A stretch of DNA of 64,000 nucleotides from Tulasnella sp. 424 (GCA_019633425.1 WSUB01000043.1:124001-188000), one strand, 5' to 3'. Positions 1 through 10,507 are shown, numbered from the stretch's first letter. Numbers and translations are program-made. Notes: a model not told the origin generated them from the sequence alone.

Positions 1-338
1 GTTCCGTATGTGACGTCACGCCAACGACGGCAAACGAGAGCGAGGATATGTGGGAAGAAGTTGTCAGAATCTGCTGCGTATTCGAAGAAAATCATTCCGA
101 GGATTTCTGAAGGGAGATTTCGGATGGGAGCGATGAGGCTCCGGTTGATCTCCATCCGTTCGAGTATGGAGTCTCGGTCTGCGAGACGTTTTGCGATCAG
201 TCTTTCAAGCATTTCGAGATCCTTGTTTACGTGTAGTAGCTGCTTTTCCTGTTCTTGGAGTAACGTTGATGTTGTTTGAATGTCCCGGAGCTCTGAAAGC
301 CGTTGCTGGACGAGGAGCGGGCAGATTTGGTTCGACAT
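1..338 (-). CDS. F-box protein, N-terminal part (runs off left edge)
   Basis: The start ATG is at 338-336 and the frame stays open to base 1, so only about 112 residues are visible. They begin MSNQICPLLVQQRL, continue as a charged helical region likely to form a coiled coil (about residues 8-65), and then reach an F-box-like motif, PIRSLPSEILGMIFFEY. The last visible residues, LALVCRRWRDVTYG, are the usual second half of an F-box. F-box proteins bring substrates to SCF ubiquitin ligases through Skp1. Two truncated copies of this same segment lie further into the array, and a complete gene with the same layout lies at 39848-41339. Whether this copy is complete beyond the window cannot be seen. 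Confidence 0.65.
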   Translation of the reverse strand, partial: MSNQICPLLVQQRLSELRDIQTTSTLLQEQEKQLLHVNKDLEMLERLIAKRLADRDSILERMEINRSLIAPIRNLPSEILGMIFFEYAADSDNFFPHILALVCRRWRDVTYG

Positions 339-1066
339 GGTTTGGGGTGAAAGGATCTGCGAGACTGAGGTGAGCGAACCTAAAAGCAGAACTTTCAGTA
401 GCTGTTGGTGCGTTTGATGGGGTTTCACATACGGTGAAAACGGTGAAGGAGGTGGTGGTTGGACGAACGCCTTCAAACTTTCTTTGTTTACAAACCCATT
501 TCCCGGCACGTGACGAGCAAGCATGCAGTCAAACTTTGCCAAGTGCAAATGCAATGGATTTGGGATTTGGTTGCTTTCTGTTTTGGGTTCACCTCCATGT
601 CGGATTAATCGAACGAGTGAATGGTTTTTGCCGGCCATGGTGTAACGGGTTCAACATTTCGTGGTGGACGGCTTGGAGTACTAGTGGTACCACGAGGCAG
701 GTGCTACTGGCTAGTTCTGTTTGCTGAACTACCGCGACGCTGGGCGTTCGAGTCGCTCTGGCTGGCGATGCTTTTTTTTTTTTTTTTTAAACTTGAACCG
801 AGGACGCAACGTGTGATGACTTTAGGGGAATCGGCAGTGGTGTTTGACTTTGATTTCAATCAAGTCGAATAGCTGCCGGGGACGCAGTTCCGTCTTGAAT
901 ATTTGCTTCTCCGTCTGCCACCTTGCCAGCAACCCCTCTCGTTGGCAACCCTACCTAACGTCAAGTACGTCCACACCTAGGCGACCGTTCGAGTGTCTGA
1001 CTTTCACGGACCCTGACTCGATTCCTTTCAAAAAAAAAAAACCAGCGGACTCCAGAAACCAAACGA
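339..1066. other. Spacer upstream of type A gene 1
   Basis: This is non-coding spacer shared with the other blocks. It contains a T-arm-like motif followed by a T run (737-788), a near-palindrome at 846-866 (core TTGATTTCAATCAA), and a conserved stretch around 937-970 containing AACGTCAAGTACGTCC. These probably include the promoter of the type A gene, but no TATA box is obvious. Confidence 0.5.
737..788 (+). other. T-arm-like motif plus T run, copy 1
   Basis: The sequence GTTCGAGTC at 746-754 fits the RNA polymerase III B-box pattern GWTCRANNC. Flanking bases gggcg and cgctc can pair as a five-base stem around a seven-base loop, as in a tRNA T arm. A T run at 772-788 follows 17 bases later, like a Pol III terminator. 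No matching acceptor or D arm was found upstream, so this is at most a tRNA-derived remnant. Confidence 0.35.
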
Positions 1067-2557
1067 ATGTCGAGACACGGCCACATCAACGACATCCTTC
1101 CGGGAGAGCTGCTATGCAGGATCTTCCGTCTCTCTCTGGACTCACGCCACCTCAAGCGTGACCGATGCAGGCTCAGCCTCGTTTGCCGGCTTTGGTGTGG
1201 ATGGGTGCAGGGATCGGCCAGCCTCTGGATCGACATCATCGCTTCAGAAGGGCTCGGCTACTTGAGAAAGTCCTTCGAAAGATCAAAAGATGCTCCTATC
1301 GAGCTCTCGTACCCGGGGGACATGTGGGCAGTATGCGTTATGCGGGTAGACAAATTCCTGCAGGAAGCGAGCCCACACGTGGCACGCTGGCGATCGCTGT
1401 CCATAGTCCCTTCTTATCCCGTAGACTGGCAGGAAACCCTCGCACCTTTGGAGGCAAAGCGGGTACCAAACCTAGAGACACTCCACCTATTCGGGCGAAC
1501 ACCCTCCCTGCGTACGCCCACAGGTTCAACCACCATCACCATCGGAGATCCGGATGGTGCCTTCCCAAAACTCAGGAACATTCGCCTTCGTAATGTGCCT
1601 GTCACCATCCGCGTCACCGGTCTCACAACGCTCCGATCGTTTGTGCTTATAGAGATGCCTGAGGTGTCGCTACGCGCGGTTGTCGGAGTTCTTGAAAACT
1701 CTCCTCATCTGGAGCAGCTGGAAGTGACGGATTGCAAAGGGCTGAAAATAGCCGAGAAGAACTGGAGCGTCGGCCCGATCAAGTTCGAGCGTCTCGTGGA
1801 CGTGGGCCTTAAGGAGCTGGATGCAGCAGTCACGAACTTCATCCTCTCAATCGTCCATGCCCCCAAGTGCGAAACGTTAATCATCATTTGCAAGATTACG
1901 GACCCGCCTCCTCGCTCGGTGCTCTTCAACGCATCTATCAGCCACTTGCTCCTACCCTTCAGCGAAGACGGGCTCCAACGCCCGCTGCTTCATGTCCTCG
2001 TTGAGGATGAGGAGGATGAGGAGTACCATTGCATTTACATCCTGGTCGGATACATCACCATTAAAGTTCGTGTCTCCATGGATCATGGGGTGTCTCACCT
2101 GAACAACGTCCTATGCTGGATAGGGGACAACTCTGGGTCGGAGGCGAGTTACCCGGTTAGTCTCGCGTTCTACCTCGACTTCCCATACACGGGTTATGTG
2201 GAAGCATTCGGTCCACAGTTTTCCGTCAAACAAATCGACGTCTACGAGAGTAGTCAAGTTTTACTACTTGAATGGCTTTCGCATCGAAGACGGCAAAATT
2301 CCTCTGGGTGGCCGATTCCTCGACTCGAAGATCTCGACTGTCACCTAAACTTGTTCGAAAAAGCCAGTACCCCTCTTCTAGACATGCTCAAGGCACGCTA
2401 TGGCCGCGCAGGCACCGAACAATCCGTCGAAGCAGAGACCCCTACGCCGCTAAGGTCCATCGAGCTACATAGCAAGACCCGACCCGACGAGCTGATCCGG
2501 CGGATACAGGAGATTCTGAGCAATGTTGAGATCAGTTGGGTTTGTGTTTCGACCTGA
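1067..2557 (+). CDS. F-box protein, type A, copy 1
   Basis: This is a single-exon frame of 496 residues. The F-box spans roughly residues 9-50 (ILPGELLCRIFRL, then LSLVCRLWCGW). The remainder (about residues 90-490) has repeated leucine-containing stretches such as LETLHLFG and LRNIRLRNVPVTI, consistent with a degenerate leucine-rich substrate-binding domain. Proteins of this design act as SCF ubiquitin-ligase adaptors; the substrate is unknown. The chosen ATG follows an A-rich leader and is at the same place in all three type A copies. Copies 2 and 3 at 5758 and 10835 are close paralogues. The product is recognised only at family level. Confidence 0.85.
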   Translation: MSRHGHINDILPGELLCRIFRLSLDSRHLKRDRCRLSLVCRLWCGWVQGSASLWIDIIASEGLGYLRKSFERSKDAPIELSYPGDMWAVCVMRVDKFLQEASPHVARWRSLSIVPSYPVDWQETLAPLEAKRVPNLETLHLFGRTPSLRTPTGSTTITIGDPDGAFPKLRNIRLRNVPVTIRVTGLTTLRSFVLIEMPEVSLRAVVGVLENSPHLEQLEVTDCKGLKIAEKNWSVGPIKFERLVDVGLKELDAAVTNFILSIVHAPKCETLIIICKITDPPPRSVLFNASISHLLLPFSEDGLQRPLLHVLVEDEEDEEYHCIYILVGYITIKVRVSMDHGVSHLNNVLCWIGDNSGSEASYPVSLAFYLDFPYTGYVEAFGPQFSVKQIDVYESSQVLLLEWLSHRRRQNSSGWPIPRLEDLDCHLNLFEKASTPLLDMLKARYGRAGTEQSVEAETPTPLRSIELHSKTRPDELIRRIQEILSNVEISWVCVST

Positions 2558-3116
2558 TTTGCGTCTACTGCTCCCTATGTGTTAGCTCTGCGGGTACCTT
2601 TCATTTGTCTACCATACTTCCTCATTGAATAAAAGCTCCGGCTCTACGATGCACAGGGCAGTGAGTTCTTTGTGGTCCGGCCGTTACCGAGGGCGTCTTC
2701 AAAGGCGGTTTACAGTCAAAGCAGGCATTCCAAGCATCGTCAAGTGAACGAGCTCCCTCGCTAGGAAGAATGAAGCTTGCCAGATAGAACACAGACCATG
2801 GACAAGAGCTTTGGCCGCGTTTTGGATATGCCAATATCTGGAACTCTCTGCAAACCAATCTGTCCAAAGTGGTGGCTCTGTTGAGCTTGGGTCCTCTCGA
2901 GTAGGTACGAGGTAAACAGTCATACGGACAAGCCGCTGACGTAACATCGGCCTTCATCTAGCTCTCACCACCACCCACAACCTCAAAGCCTCTCCGGTAC
3001 AACCATCCAAATTTTCTTTCGATAAACTCTCCAGTAAGCCCTCTTTGAATGAAATATTAGTACGTTTTGCTTAAGTATAGTCGTGTAGCCATCGTACCAC
3101 ATTTGACGGCATTTCG
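2558..3116. other. A-to-B spacer, block 1
   Basis: This holds the presumed 3' untranslated region of type A copy 1, with AATAAA near 2627, and then the presumed promoter of type B copy 1. The last 60 bases before the B start (for example CATTTGACGGCATTTCGATGG) are nearly identical in all four B copies. No open frame here looks coding. Confidence 0.5.
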
Positions 3117-4568
3117 ATGGACATGGACGCCGGCAGAAACGGCATCAACGGCCTTCCAATGGAGCTTCTCTGCAACATTCTCTGGCTGGCCATTTCTCCG
3201 TCGAACACTCGAAGGGACCTCTGTCGGCTCAGCTTAGTCTGTCGACTTTGGTGGGGGTGGATAGAGAGCTCAGCGCTCTTTTGGACGTACATCTCACCAG
3301 AGGATGGCCCTACCTACGTGCGCCGAGCATTGGAGAAATCGAAAGATGCCCCGATCGACATTCGCTACCCTAGACACGAGTCGCTCGGTATGACTCTCGA
3401 AGCTCTCCTAGTTGAGGCTGGTCCGCACATTGCCCGTTGGCGATCGCTGTCAGCACTGCAGCCGTTGGAGCCCGTATCCTGGAAAAGCGCATTCACCGCG
3501 CTCACTACCACTCCAGCTCCGATTCTAAAGACTCTGAAACTGAAGCTGAGTGATCAGAGTCGCTCGACATCTCAAGACACGATCATCCTTTTCGGTGGTG
3601 CTCCAGCATCTCCCAGCCTCGAGAACCTGTATTTGAATCAGATACCGGTGGCAATTGGACCATTACGTCTCTCAGGCCTGATGTCGCTTAATCTGAAACG
3701 GGTGGTCACAATATCGACACTCGAGCTCTTCGAAATACTTCGTGCTTCCCCTGGGCTGGAAACTCTCCGCCTAGAAGAAAACACGGGACTCGCAGCTGTC
3801 GAATCTCGACCTTCCGCTGTCGAACCGATCGAGCTACCGAAGCTCAGGTCTTTGACCGTTCAATTGATCGACCACGGAGCAGCAAACTGCCTTCATTCGA
3901 CAATTCGTATTCCGAACCGCCGTCATATATTCTTTCACGACAACATCCGCAGCATCAACGTTCGGTCCGTGCTTTTCACACCGAGTATCTCACACCTCCT
4001 TCACGTCCAGCCCACTGCCATTCCCGCCCTTGATCCCGGACCTTGGAATATCAAAGTTGTAGTGGAATACAATGACTGTAGAATTGAATTCCGGGGCGTG
4101 AACCTCAGCCTCAACGTGACTGGGGAGGACCAGATCCAAGACATTTTAGGATGGCTCGCGGAGGGTCTTGGATCGGAAGCTCCGGGATGTCCAGTCCATC
4201 TAATACATGGTTGGTCGATAATGGACATAGCCCGCTTAGCTGCTGTCCCAGCTCCCTTGGTGGTTCGGCACCTCTCGGTCACAGAGTCACCGATGGGCTT
4301 ACTGTCTCGGCAACTGGAGTCCACTTTTTCCGGTGGGCCCCTTGCAAAATTGGAAAGTCTCAGCGTCGTGTTTTACACAGAGGAGTCGCAAAGGTGCCTA
4401 ATCGCTCTGCTGCAGAGTGGATACGGAACCCCGTCTTCGGCGAGCAGGACCGAGACAAGATTTCCTACGAGTCTGCGGTCCGTTGAACTGCGAGGCCAAC
4501 CGATAACCGAGGGATTGGTTGACGAGATCAAGGGGATATTAGGAGAAGTCAATGTATTCTGGGCGTAG
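3117..4568 (+). CDS. F-box protein, type B, copy 1
   Basis: This is a single-exon frame of 483 residues with an F-box near residues 11-55 (INGLPMELLCNILWLA, then LSLVCRLWWGW). It is followed by a leucine-rich C-terminal half ending in EVNVFWA, as in the sister copies. It is 9-10 residues shorter than B copies 2-4 because of an in-frame loss in the C-terminal third: LSVTESPMGLL replaces a longer segment that in other copies reads VFNILPASFHVALS. The expected role is SCF substrate adaptor. It sits 560 bases after type A copy 1 and 60 bases before a reverse-strand F-box module. Confidence 0.85.
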   Translation: MDMDAGRNGINGLPMELLCNILWLAISPSNTRRDLCRLSLVCRLWWGWIESSALFWTYISPEDGPTYVRRALEKSKDAPIDIRYPRHESLGMTLEALLVEAGPHIARWRSLSALQPLEPVSWKSAFTALTTTPAPILKTLKLKLSDQSRSTSQDTIILFGGAPASPSLENLYLNQIPVAIGPLRLSGLMSLNLKRVVTISTLELFEILRASPGLETLRLEENTGLAAVESRPSAVEPIELPKLRSLTVQLIDHGAANCLHSTIRIPNRRHIFFHDNIRSINVRSVLFTPSISHLLHVQPTAIPALDPGPWNIKVVVEYNDCRIEFRGVNLSLNVTGEDQIQDILGWLAEGLGSEAPGCPVHLIHGWSIMDIARLAAVPAPLVVRHLSVTESPMGLLSRQLESTFSGGPLAKLESLSVVFYTEESQRCLIALLQSGYGTPSSASRTETRFPTSLRSVELRGQPITEGLVDEIKGILGEVNVFWA

Positions 4569-4626
4569 ACTCGATATGAATGTATTACGCCTGTTTCCAC
4601 ATGAACTTCGCCGCTCGCTGCAGATC

Positions 4627-5034
4627 CTAGCGGTAAGTTATAGTTCTGGGAGGTGGTCCCAGATTTGTAGAACTCCATGCCACCAGCGTTCCGTAGGTCA
4701 TGTCACGCCAGCAACGGAAAACGAGAACGAGGATATGTGAGAAGCAGTTGTCAGGATCTGCTGAGTATTCGAAGAAAATCATGCCGAGAATTTCTGAAGG
4801 GAGACTTCGGATGGGAGCGATGAGACTTCGGTTGACCTCCATCCGTTCGAGAATGGAGTCTCGGTCTGCGAGACGTTTTGCGATTAGTTTTTCGAACATT
4901 TCGAGATCATTGTTTACGTGTAATAGCTGATTTTCCTGTTCTTGGAGTAAGTTCGATGTTGTTTGAATATCCCGAAGCTGCGAAAGCCGTTGTTGGACGA
5001 GGAGTGGGCAGACGTGCGACATGGTTTTGAACAA
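4627..5034 (-). pseudogene. Truncated coiled-coil/F-box module, copy 2
   Basis: This open frame of 135 residues reads away from the type B gene. It matches the left-edge F-box gene from its start (MSHVCPLLVQQRL after a few extra residues) through the F-box (IRSLPSEILGMIFFEY, FRCWRDMTYG). It then runs into about 20 unrelated residues and a stop, so the substrate-binding half is missing. The frame is intact, so a small coiled-coil plus F-box protein could still be made. More likely it is a by-product of block duplication. The true start may be the ATG at 5022 rather than 5034. Confidence 0.6.
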
Positions 5035-5757
5035 AAAGAAATCTGCGAAACTCAGGTGCGTGAACCTAAAGCAGATCTTTCAGTAGCTGTTGGTGCATTT
5101 GAGTGCCGTCAGGGACGGTAAACACGGTCTACGAGACGGCGCTTGCAATCAAAGACCGTCAAACGTTGTTTGTTTACAAAACCCATTGCCGGGCACGTAA
5201 CGAGCAGGCACACGGGTGAACTTCGGGCGTTCGTGTCTTATGTAGAAGAATGCAAAGCGTGCATGACGGTTATGCGGTGGACTTAGTACTTCTTGTTTCT
5301 TCTCACTATCTTTATTCGAGGTTAACAGAGCAAGAGGATGATTTGGCCGGCTATGGTGTAACGGGTTCAACATATCGGTGCCACCTATTAGCGGTTCGTT
5401 CCGCTTAATGGTGCTCCGCCGAGGCTGGGCGTTCGAGTCGCTCTGGTTGGCTATGCTTTTTTTTTAATACTTCAACGGAGGACGTAATGTATGGTGGATC
5501 TCACGATCTCGGGGGAATCGGCTGTGGTGTCTGGCTTGATTTCAATCAAGTCAGGGGGCGCAGTTCGGTCTTGAATGCTTCTCCGCCTGCCACCTCGCCA
5601 GCAACCTCTCTCGTTGGCAACCTTATCGAACGTCAAGTACGTCCTTTTCTTTAACCGTCCCCACCCCCACCTTGGCGACCGTTCGAGTGTCTGACTTTCA
5701 TGGGACCCTGACTCGATTCCTTTCAAAAACAACCAGCGGACTCCAGAAATCAAACGA
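5035..5757. other. Spacer upstream of type A gene 2
   Basis: This is homologous to 339-1066. It holds the second T-arm-like motif with T run (GTTCGAGTC at 5431-5439, T run 5457-5465), the palindrome at 5533-5552 and the AACGTCAAGTACGTCC stretch near 5630. No coding region is recognised. Confidence 0.5.
5422..5465 (+). other. T-arm-like motif plus T run, copy 2
   Basis: The stem bases gggcg/cgctc and the loop around GTTCGAGTC are the same as in copy 1, followed by nine T residues. The conservation may simply reflect recent block duplication. Confidence 0.35.
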
Positions 5758-7236
5758 ATGTCAAGACACGGGCACATCAACGACATCCTTCCGGGAGAGC
5801 TGCTATGCAGGATCTTCCGTCTCTGTCTGGACCCCTGCTACCTCAAACGTGACCGATGCAGGCTCAGCCTCGTCTGCCGGCTTTGGTGTGGATGGGTGCA
5901 GGGATCGGCCAGCCTCTGGACCGACATCATCGCTTCAGAAGGGCTCGGCTACTTGAGAAAGTCCATCGAAAGATCAAAAGATGCTCCTATCGAGCTCTCG
6001 TACCCGGGGGAAACTCGGACAGTATGCGTTATACGGGTAGACAAATTCCTGCAGGAAGCGAGCCCACACGTGGCACGCTGGCGATCGCTGTCCATAGTCC
6101 CTTCTTATCCCGTAAACTGGGAGGAAACTCTCGCACCTTTGGAGGCAAAGCGGGTACCAAACCTAGAGACACTCCACCTATTCGGGCGAACATCCTCCCT
6201 GCATACGCCCACAGGTTCAACCACCATCACCATCGGAGATCCGGATGGTGCCTTTCCCAAACTCAGGAACATTAGCCTTCGTAATGTGCCTGTCACCATC
6301 CACGTCACCGGTCTCACAACGCTACGATCGTTTGTGCTTATAGAGATGCCTGAGGTGTCGCTACGCGCGGTTGTTGGAGTTCTTGAAAACTCTCCTCAGG
6401 TGGAGCAGCTGGAAGTGGCAGATTGCAAAGGGCTTAAAATAGCCGAGAAGAACTGGAGCGTCCACCTGATCAAGTTCGAGCGTCTCACGGGTGTTGTGCT
6501 TGCGGGGCTGGATGCAGCAGTCACGAACTTCAGTCTCTCGATCGTCCATGCCCCCAATTGCGAAAGATTAATCGTCACTTGCAAGATTACGGACCCACCC
6601 CCTCACTCGGATCTTTTCAACGCATCCGTCAGCCACTTGCTCCTACCCTTCAGGAAAGATGGGCTCGAGCGCCCGCTGATCGATGTCGTCGTTGAGGAGG
6701 AGGATGGGAACGGTTACATTAGTATCCGGGTTGGATACATCAGCATTGAAATTTGTGTCTCCACGGATGGGGCGTCGTCTCGCCTAAACAACGTCCTCCG
6801 CTGGATAGGAGACTATTCTGGGTCGGAGGCGAGTTATCCGGTTAGTCTCGCGTTCTACCTCGACTTCCTAGACACGGGTTATGTAGAAGCATTCGGTCCA
6901 CAATCCTCCGTCAAACACATCGACGTCTTCGCGGACAGTCAAGACGTACTACTTGAATATCTTTCGCATCCAAGACCACAAAATTCCTCCGGGTGGCCGT
7001 TTCCTCGACTTGAAGAACTCGACTGTCACCTAAGGTTGCTCGAGACCGGTACCCCTCTTCTAGACATGCTCACGGCACGGTATGGTCGCGCAGGCACCGA
7101 ACAATCCGTCGAGGCGGAGACCCCTAAGCCTCTAAGATCCATCAAAGCATACAGCAGGACCCGACCTGACGAGATAATCCGGCGGATACAGGAGATTCTG
7201 AGCAATGTTGAGATCACTTGGGTTCGCGCTTGGTAA
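5758..7236 (+). CDS. F-box protein, type A, copy 2
   Basis: This intronless frame of 492 residues is a close paralogue of 1067-2557. The F-box is near residues 9-50 (ILPGELLCRIFRL, LSLVCRLWCGW), followed by the same leucine-rich C-terminal region. Differences from copy 1 are mostly scattered substitutions, plus small length changes in acidic loops (VVEEEDGNGY in place of a DEEDEEY stretch). The extreme C-terminus diverges (ITWVRAW). The start is supported by the same position and context as in copies 1 and 3. Confidence 0.85.
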   Translation: MSRHGHINDILPGELLCRIFRLCLDPCYLKRDRCRLSLVCRLWCGWVQGSASLWTDIIASEGLGYLRKSIERSKDAPIELSYPGETRTVCVIRVDKFLQEASPHVARWRSLSIVPSYPVNWEETLAPLEAKRVPNLETLHLFGRTSSLHTPTGSTTITIGDPDGAFPKLRNISLRNVPVTIHVTGLTTLRSFVLIEMPEVSLRAVVGVLENSPQVEQLEVADCKGLKIAEKNWSVHLIKFERLTGVVLAGLDAAVTNFSLSIVHAPNCERLIVTCKITDPPPHSDLFNASVSHLLLPFRKDGLERPLIDVVVEEEDGNGYISIRVGYISIEICVSTDGASSRLNNVLRWIGDYSGSEASYPVSLAFYLDFLDTGYVEAFGPQSSVKHIDVFADSQDVLLEYLSHPRPQNSSGWPFPRLEELDCHLRLLETGTPLLDMLTARYGRAGTEQSVEAETPKPLRSIKAYSRTRPDEIIRRIQEILSNVEITWVRAW

Positions 7237-7844
7237 TAATTTGTGTCTACTACTCCCTATGTGTTAGTCTTGCGAGTGGAGTGCCTTTCATTTGTATACT
7301 ATATGTCTCCATTGAACAAAAGCCCCGGATCTACGATGCACGAGACAGTGAGTTCTTTGTGGCCCGGCCGTTACTGAGAGCATCTTTAAAGGCGGGGTGC
7401 AGTCAAAGCAGGCATTCCAAACATCGCCAAGTGAACGAGTTCTCTCGCTAGGAAGGATGAAGCTTCCCAGATAGGAGACAAACCATGGACAACAGCTTTG
7501 GCCGCGGAGTCCTGGCTACGCCAATCTCTGGCACTTCCCGTGAAGCAATCTTTCCACGGAGTGGTGGCTCTGTTGAGCTTGGGAAGTGGTCTTAGCCGCT
7601 GACGTAACATCGCACAAAGGGGAGGTCAGTAATCTCCGGAATCCGAACACTGCGGCGGATGTGTGGGAAATGGCCGCCCTTGTGTCGGCCCCTTCACCAC
7701 CACCCACGACTTCAAAGCCTCCCAGATACAACCATCCAAATTTTCTTTCGATAAACTTCTAGTAAGCACTCAATGATTAAAATATTAGTACATTTTGCTC
7801 AAGTGTAGCTGTGTAGCAATCGTACCACATTTGACGGCATTTCG
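7237..7844. other. A-to-B spacer, block 2
   Basis: This is homologous to the 2558-3116 spacer, with the 3' flank of the A gene and the 5' flank of the B gene. Block 3 carries an extra insert relative to this version. No gene is seen. Confidence 0.5.
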
Positions 7845-9323
7845 ATGGACGTGGACGCCGGCATCAACGGCATCGACGGCCTTCCAATGGAGCTTCTCTG
7901 CAACATTCTCTGGCTGGCCATTTCTCCGTCGAACACTCGAAGGGACCTCTGTCGGCTCAGCTTAGTCTGTCGACTTTGGTGGGAGTGGATAGAGAGCTCA
8001 GCACTCTTTTGGACGTACATCTCAGCGGAGGATGGCCTCACTTATGTGCGCCGAGCTTTGGAGAAATCAAAAGATGCCCCGATCGATCTTCACTACCCTA
8101 GACACGGGTCGCCCGATATGACTCTCGAAGCTTTCCTAGTTGAGGCTACCCCGCACATTGCCCGTTGGCGATCACTATTAGCTGTCATGGATCAGCTGTC
8201 GCCCGTGTCCTTGGAAAGCACATTTGCCGTGCTCACTGCCACTCCAGCTCCGAGTCTAAAGAGTCTGGATCTGAGGCTGGGCCCCCGGAATCGCTGGACA
8301 TCTCAAGACATTATTATCCTTTTCGGAGGTGCTCCGGCTTCTCCCAGCCTGGAGAATCTGTATCTGAAAAAGATGCCAGTGGCAATTGGACCATTACGTC
8401 TCTCGGGCCTAACATTGCTTACCTTGACACGGGTGGTCACAATATCAACACTCGAGCTCTTCGAAGTCCTTCGTGCTTCGCCTGGGCTGGAAACTCTCCG
8501 CCTAGAAGAAAACACGGGACTCGCAGCTGTCGAACCTCGACCTTCCGCTGTCGAACCGATTGAGCTACCGAAGCTCAGGTATCTGACCATCAAGTGGATC
8601 GACCACGGAGCAGCAAACTGCCTTCTTTCGACAATTCGTATTCCGAGCTGCCGCCATATATTCATTTGCGCCAACATCAGCAGCATCAACGTTCGGTCCG
8701 TGCTTTTCACACCGAGCATCTCACACCTCCTTCATGTCCAGTCCACCGCCAATCCCGCCCTTGACTCCGAACCTTGGAAAATCAAAGTTGAAGTGGACGA
8801 CGGTGACTGTACAATTGAATTCCGGGGCCTGTATCTCGATCTCGGGCTGACTGAGGAGGACCAGATCCAAGACATTTTAGGTTGGCTGGCGGAGGGCCTT
8901 GGGCCGGAAGCTCCGGGATGTCCAGTTCATCTGATGCTCGATTGGTCAACCATGGACATAGCCCGCTTAGCTGCTGTCCCAGCTCCCTTGGTGGTTCGGC
9001 ATCTCTCGGTCTCAGAGACGGTGTTTAACATACTACCGGCATCTTTCCACGTCGCATTGTCTCGGTCGCTGGAGTCCACTTCTTCCGGTTGGCCGCTTGC
9101 ACAGTTGGAAAGTCTCAGCGTCAAGTTCCACACAGCGGAGTCACAAAGGGAGCTAATCGCTCTGCTGCAGAGTCGATACGGAAACACAACTTCGGCGAGC
9201 GGAACCGAGACAAGATGTCCTACGAGTCTGCGGTCTGTGGAACTACGAGGCCGACCGATAACCGAGGGATTGGTTGACGAGATCAAGGGAATATTAGGGG
9301 AAGCCAATGTATTCTGGGCCTAG
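7845..9323 (+). CDS. F-box protein, type B, copy 2
   Basis: This is an intronless frame of 492 residues. The F-box is near residues 10-55 (IDGLPMELLCNILWLA, LSLVCRLWWEW). The C-terminal two-thirds contain leucine-rich stretches (SLENLYLKKMPVAI, LFEVLRASPGLETLRL) and end in EANVFWA. It keeps the VFNILPASFHVALS segment that copy 1 lacks. The probable role is substrate recognition in an SCF ubiquitin ligase. A frameshifted reverse-strand module lies 57 bases downstream. Confidence 0.85.
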   Translation: MDVDAGINGIDGLPMELLCNILWLAISPSNTRRDLCRLSLVCRLWWEWIESSALFWTYISAEDGLTYVRRALEKSKDAPIDLHYPRHGSPDMTLEAFLVEATPHIARWRSLLAVMDQLSPVSLESTFAVLTATPAPSLKSLDLRLGPRNRWTSQDIIILFGGAPASPSLENLYLKKMPVAIGPLRLSGLTLLTLTRVVTISTLELFEVLRASPGLETLRLEENTGLAAVEPRPSAVEPIELPKLRYLTIKWIDHGAANCLLSTIRIPSCRHIFICANISSINVRSVLFTPSISHLLHVQSTANPALDSEPWKIKVEVDDGDCTIEFRGLYLDLGLTEEDQIQDILGWLAEGLGPEAPGCPVHLMLDWSTMDIARLAAVPAPLVVRHLSVSETVFNILPASFHVALSRSLESTSSGWPLAQLESLSVKFHTAESQRELIALLQSRYGNTTSASGTETRCPTSLRSVELRGRPITEGLVDEIKGILGEANVFWA

Positions 9324-9379
9324 CCTCAATCTGAATTCATCTCATCTGTTTACACGAACTCCATGGCTCGCTGCAGATC

Positions 9380-9773
9380 CTAGCGGTAAGTTTGTTCTAG
9401 GGGGTGGTCCCTTGCAGAACTCCATGCCACCAGCGTTCCGTAAATCATGTCACGCCAGCGACGGAAACTGAGAACGAGGATATGTGAGAAGCAGTTGTCA
9501 GGATCTGCTGCGTATTCGAAGAAAATCATTCCGAGAATTTCTGAGGGGAGACTTCGGATGGGAGCGATGAGACTTCGGTTGATCTCCATCCGTTCGAGTA
9601 TGGAGTCTCGGTCTGCGAGACATTTTGCGATTAGTTTTTCAAGCGTTTCGAGACCCTGGTTCACGTGTAGTAGCTGTTTTTCCTGTTCTTGGAGTGACTT
9701 TGTGGTGTTGTTTGAATATCCTGAAGCTGCGAAAGCCGTTGCTGGACGAGGAGAGGCAGATTTCGTTCGACAT
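9380..9773 (-). pseudogene. Frameshifted coiled-coil/F-box module, copy 3
   Basis: This is the third copy of the reverse module. The segment with LIAKCLADRDSILERMEIN and PIRSLPSEILGMIFFEY is readable, but two length changes break the frame upstream. One base is missing near the start (about 9750-9765) compared with the left-edge copy, and two extra bases lie near 9691-9697. It also lacks the substrate-binding half. This is a pseudogene fragment. Confidence 0.65.
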
Positions 9774-10507
9774 GGTTTGAAATGAAAATATCTGCGAAAG
9801 GGAGATGAATCCTAAAGCAAAATGTTCCGTAGCTGTTGGTGCATTTAATAGTTTTCATATACGGTGAAAACGGTCTACGAAATGGTGGTTGGATGAAAGT
9901 CTTTGTTACACATCCCATGTCCCGGCACGTGGCCAGCAGGCAGGCCTCTTGAGCATGACCGACCACTGCTCGCTCTCTGTAGCTTTGGTATGTGATTTGC
10001 CCATATTCTGTCAGCTTAGCTTAACTTCTATAGTAGTCCCGCCTAGCTGGCACCAGGTTGGGGGAAACCGCGTGGCCTCCGATACCTAATCGTTGGCGTC
10101 TTGGACACGGTCTGACGGTGAGGGCGGGGTACTCCCAAAGCACCCAAGGAGCCCGACCTCACCTGGTGGTACCAGCCAGGGGTTGGTTGGTGGGTTGAAA
10201 ACGAAACGGAGGGGAGTCTGACAGCGGATTGGTGATGGAAAAGTCTAAGGCCAAACATGTCCGTCCGTCCTCCGCTATGTCCGCGAGCTGAAGCATCCAC
10301 TCAGCCATGTATGCTCGCAGCTCCCCCCTCCACCAGAAACCCCTCACTAACGTAGCGGGAATTTGTGCCAAAGTGCAAATGCAATGGATTCCACCTCCGT
10401 ATACGATTAGTTGGATAAGTAAATAGTTTTGCTGGCTATGGTGAACGGGTTCAACATTTCGTTGATTTTCAGTTTCGAGGCCAGTAGCTTCGTTGCGGAT
10501 AATCCAC

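Noticed and set aside
1165..1593. Second forward frame inside each type A gene (also 5856-6275 and 10933-11244)
   Set aside because: It is an overlapping frame preserved only because the type A genes are recent copies; it has no independent start context or family.
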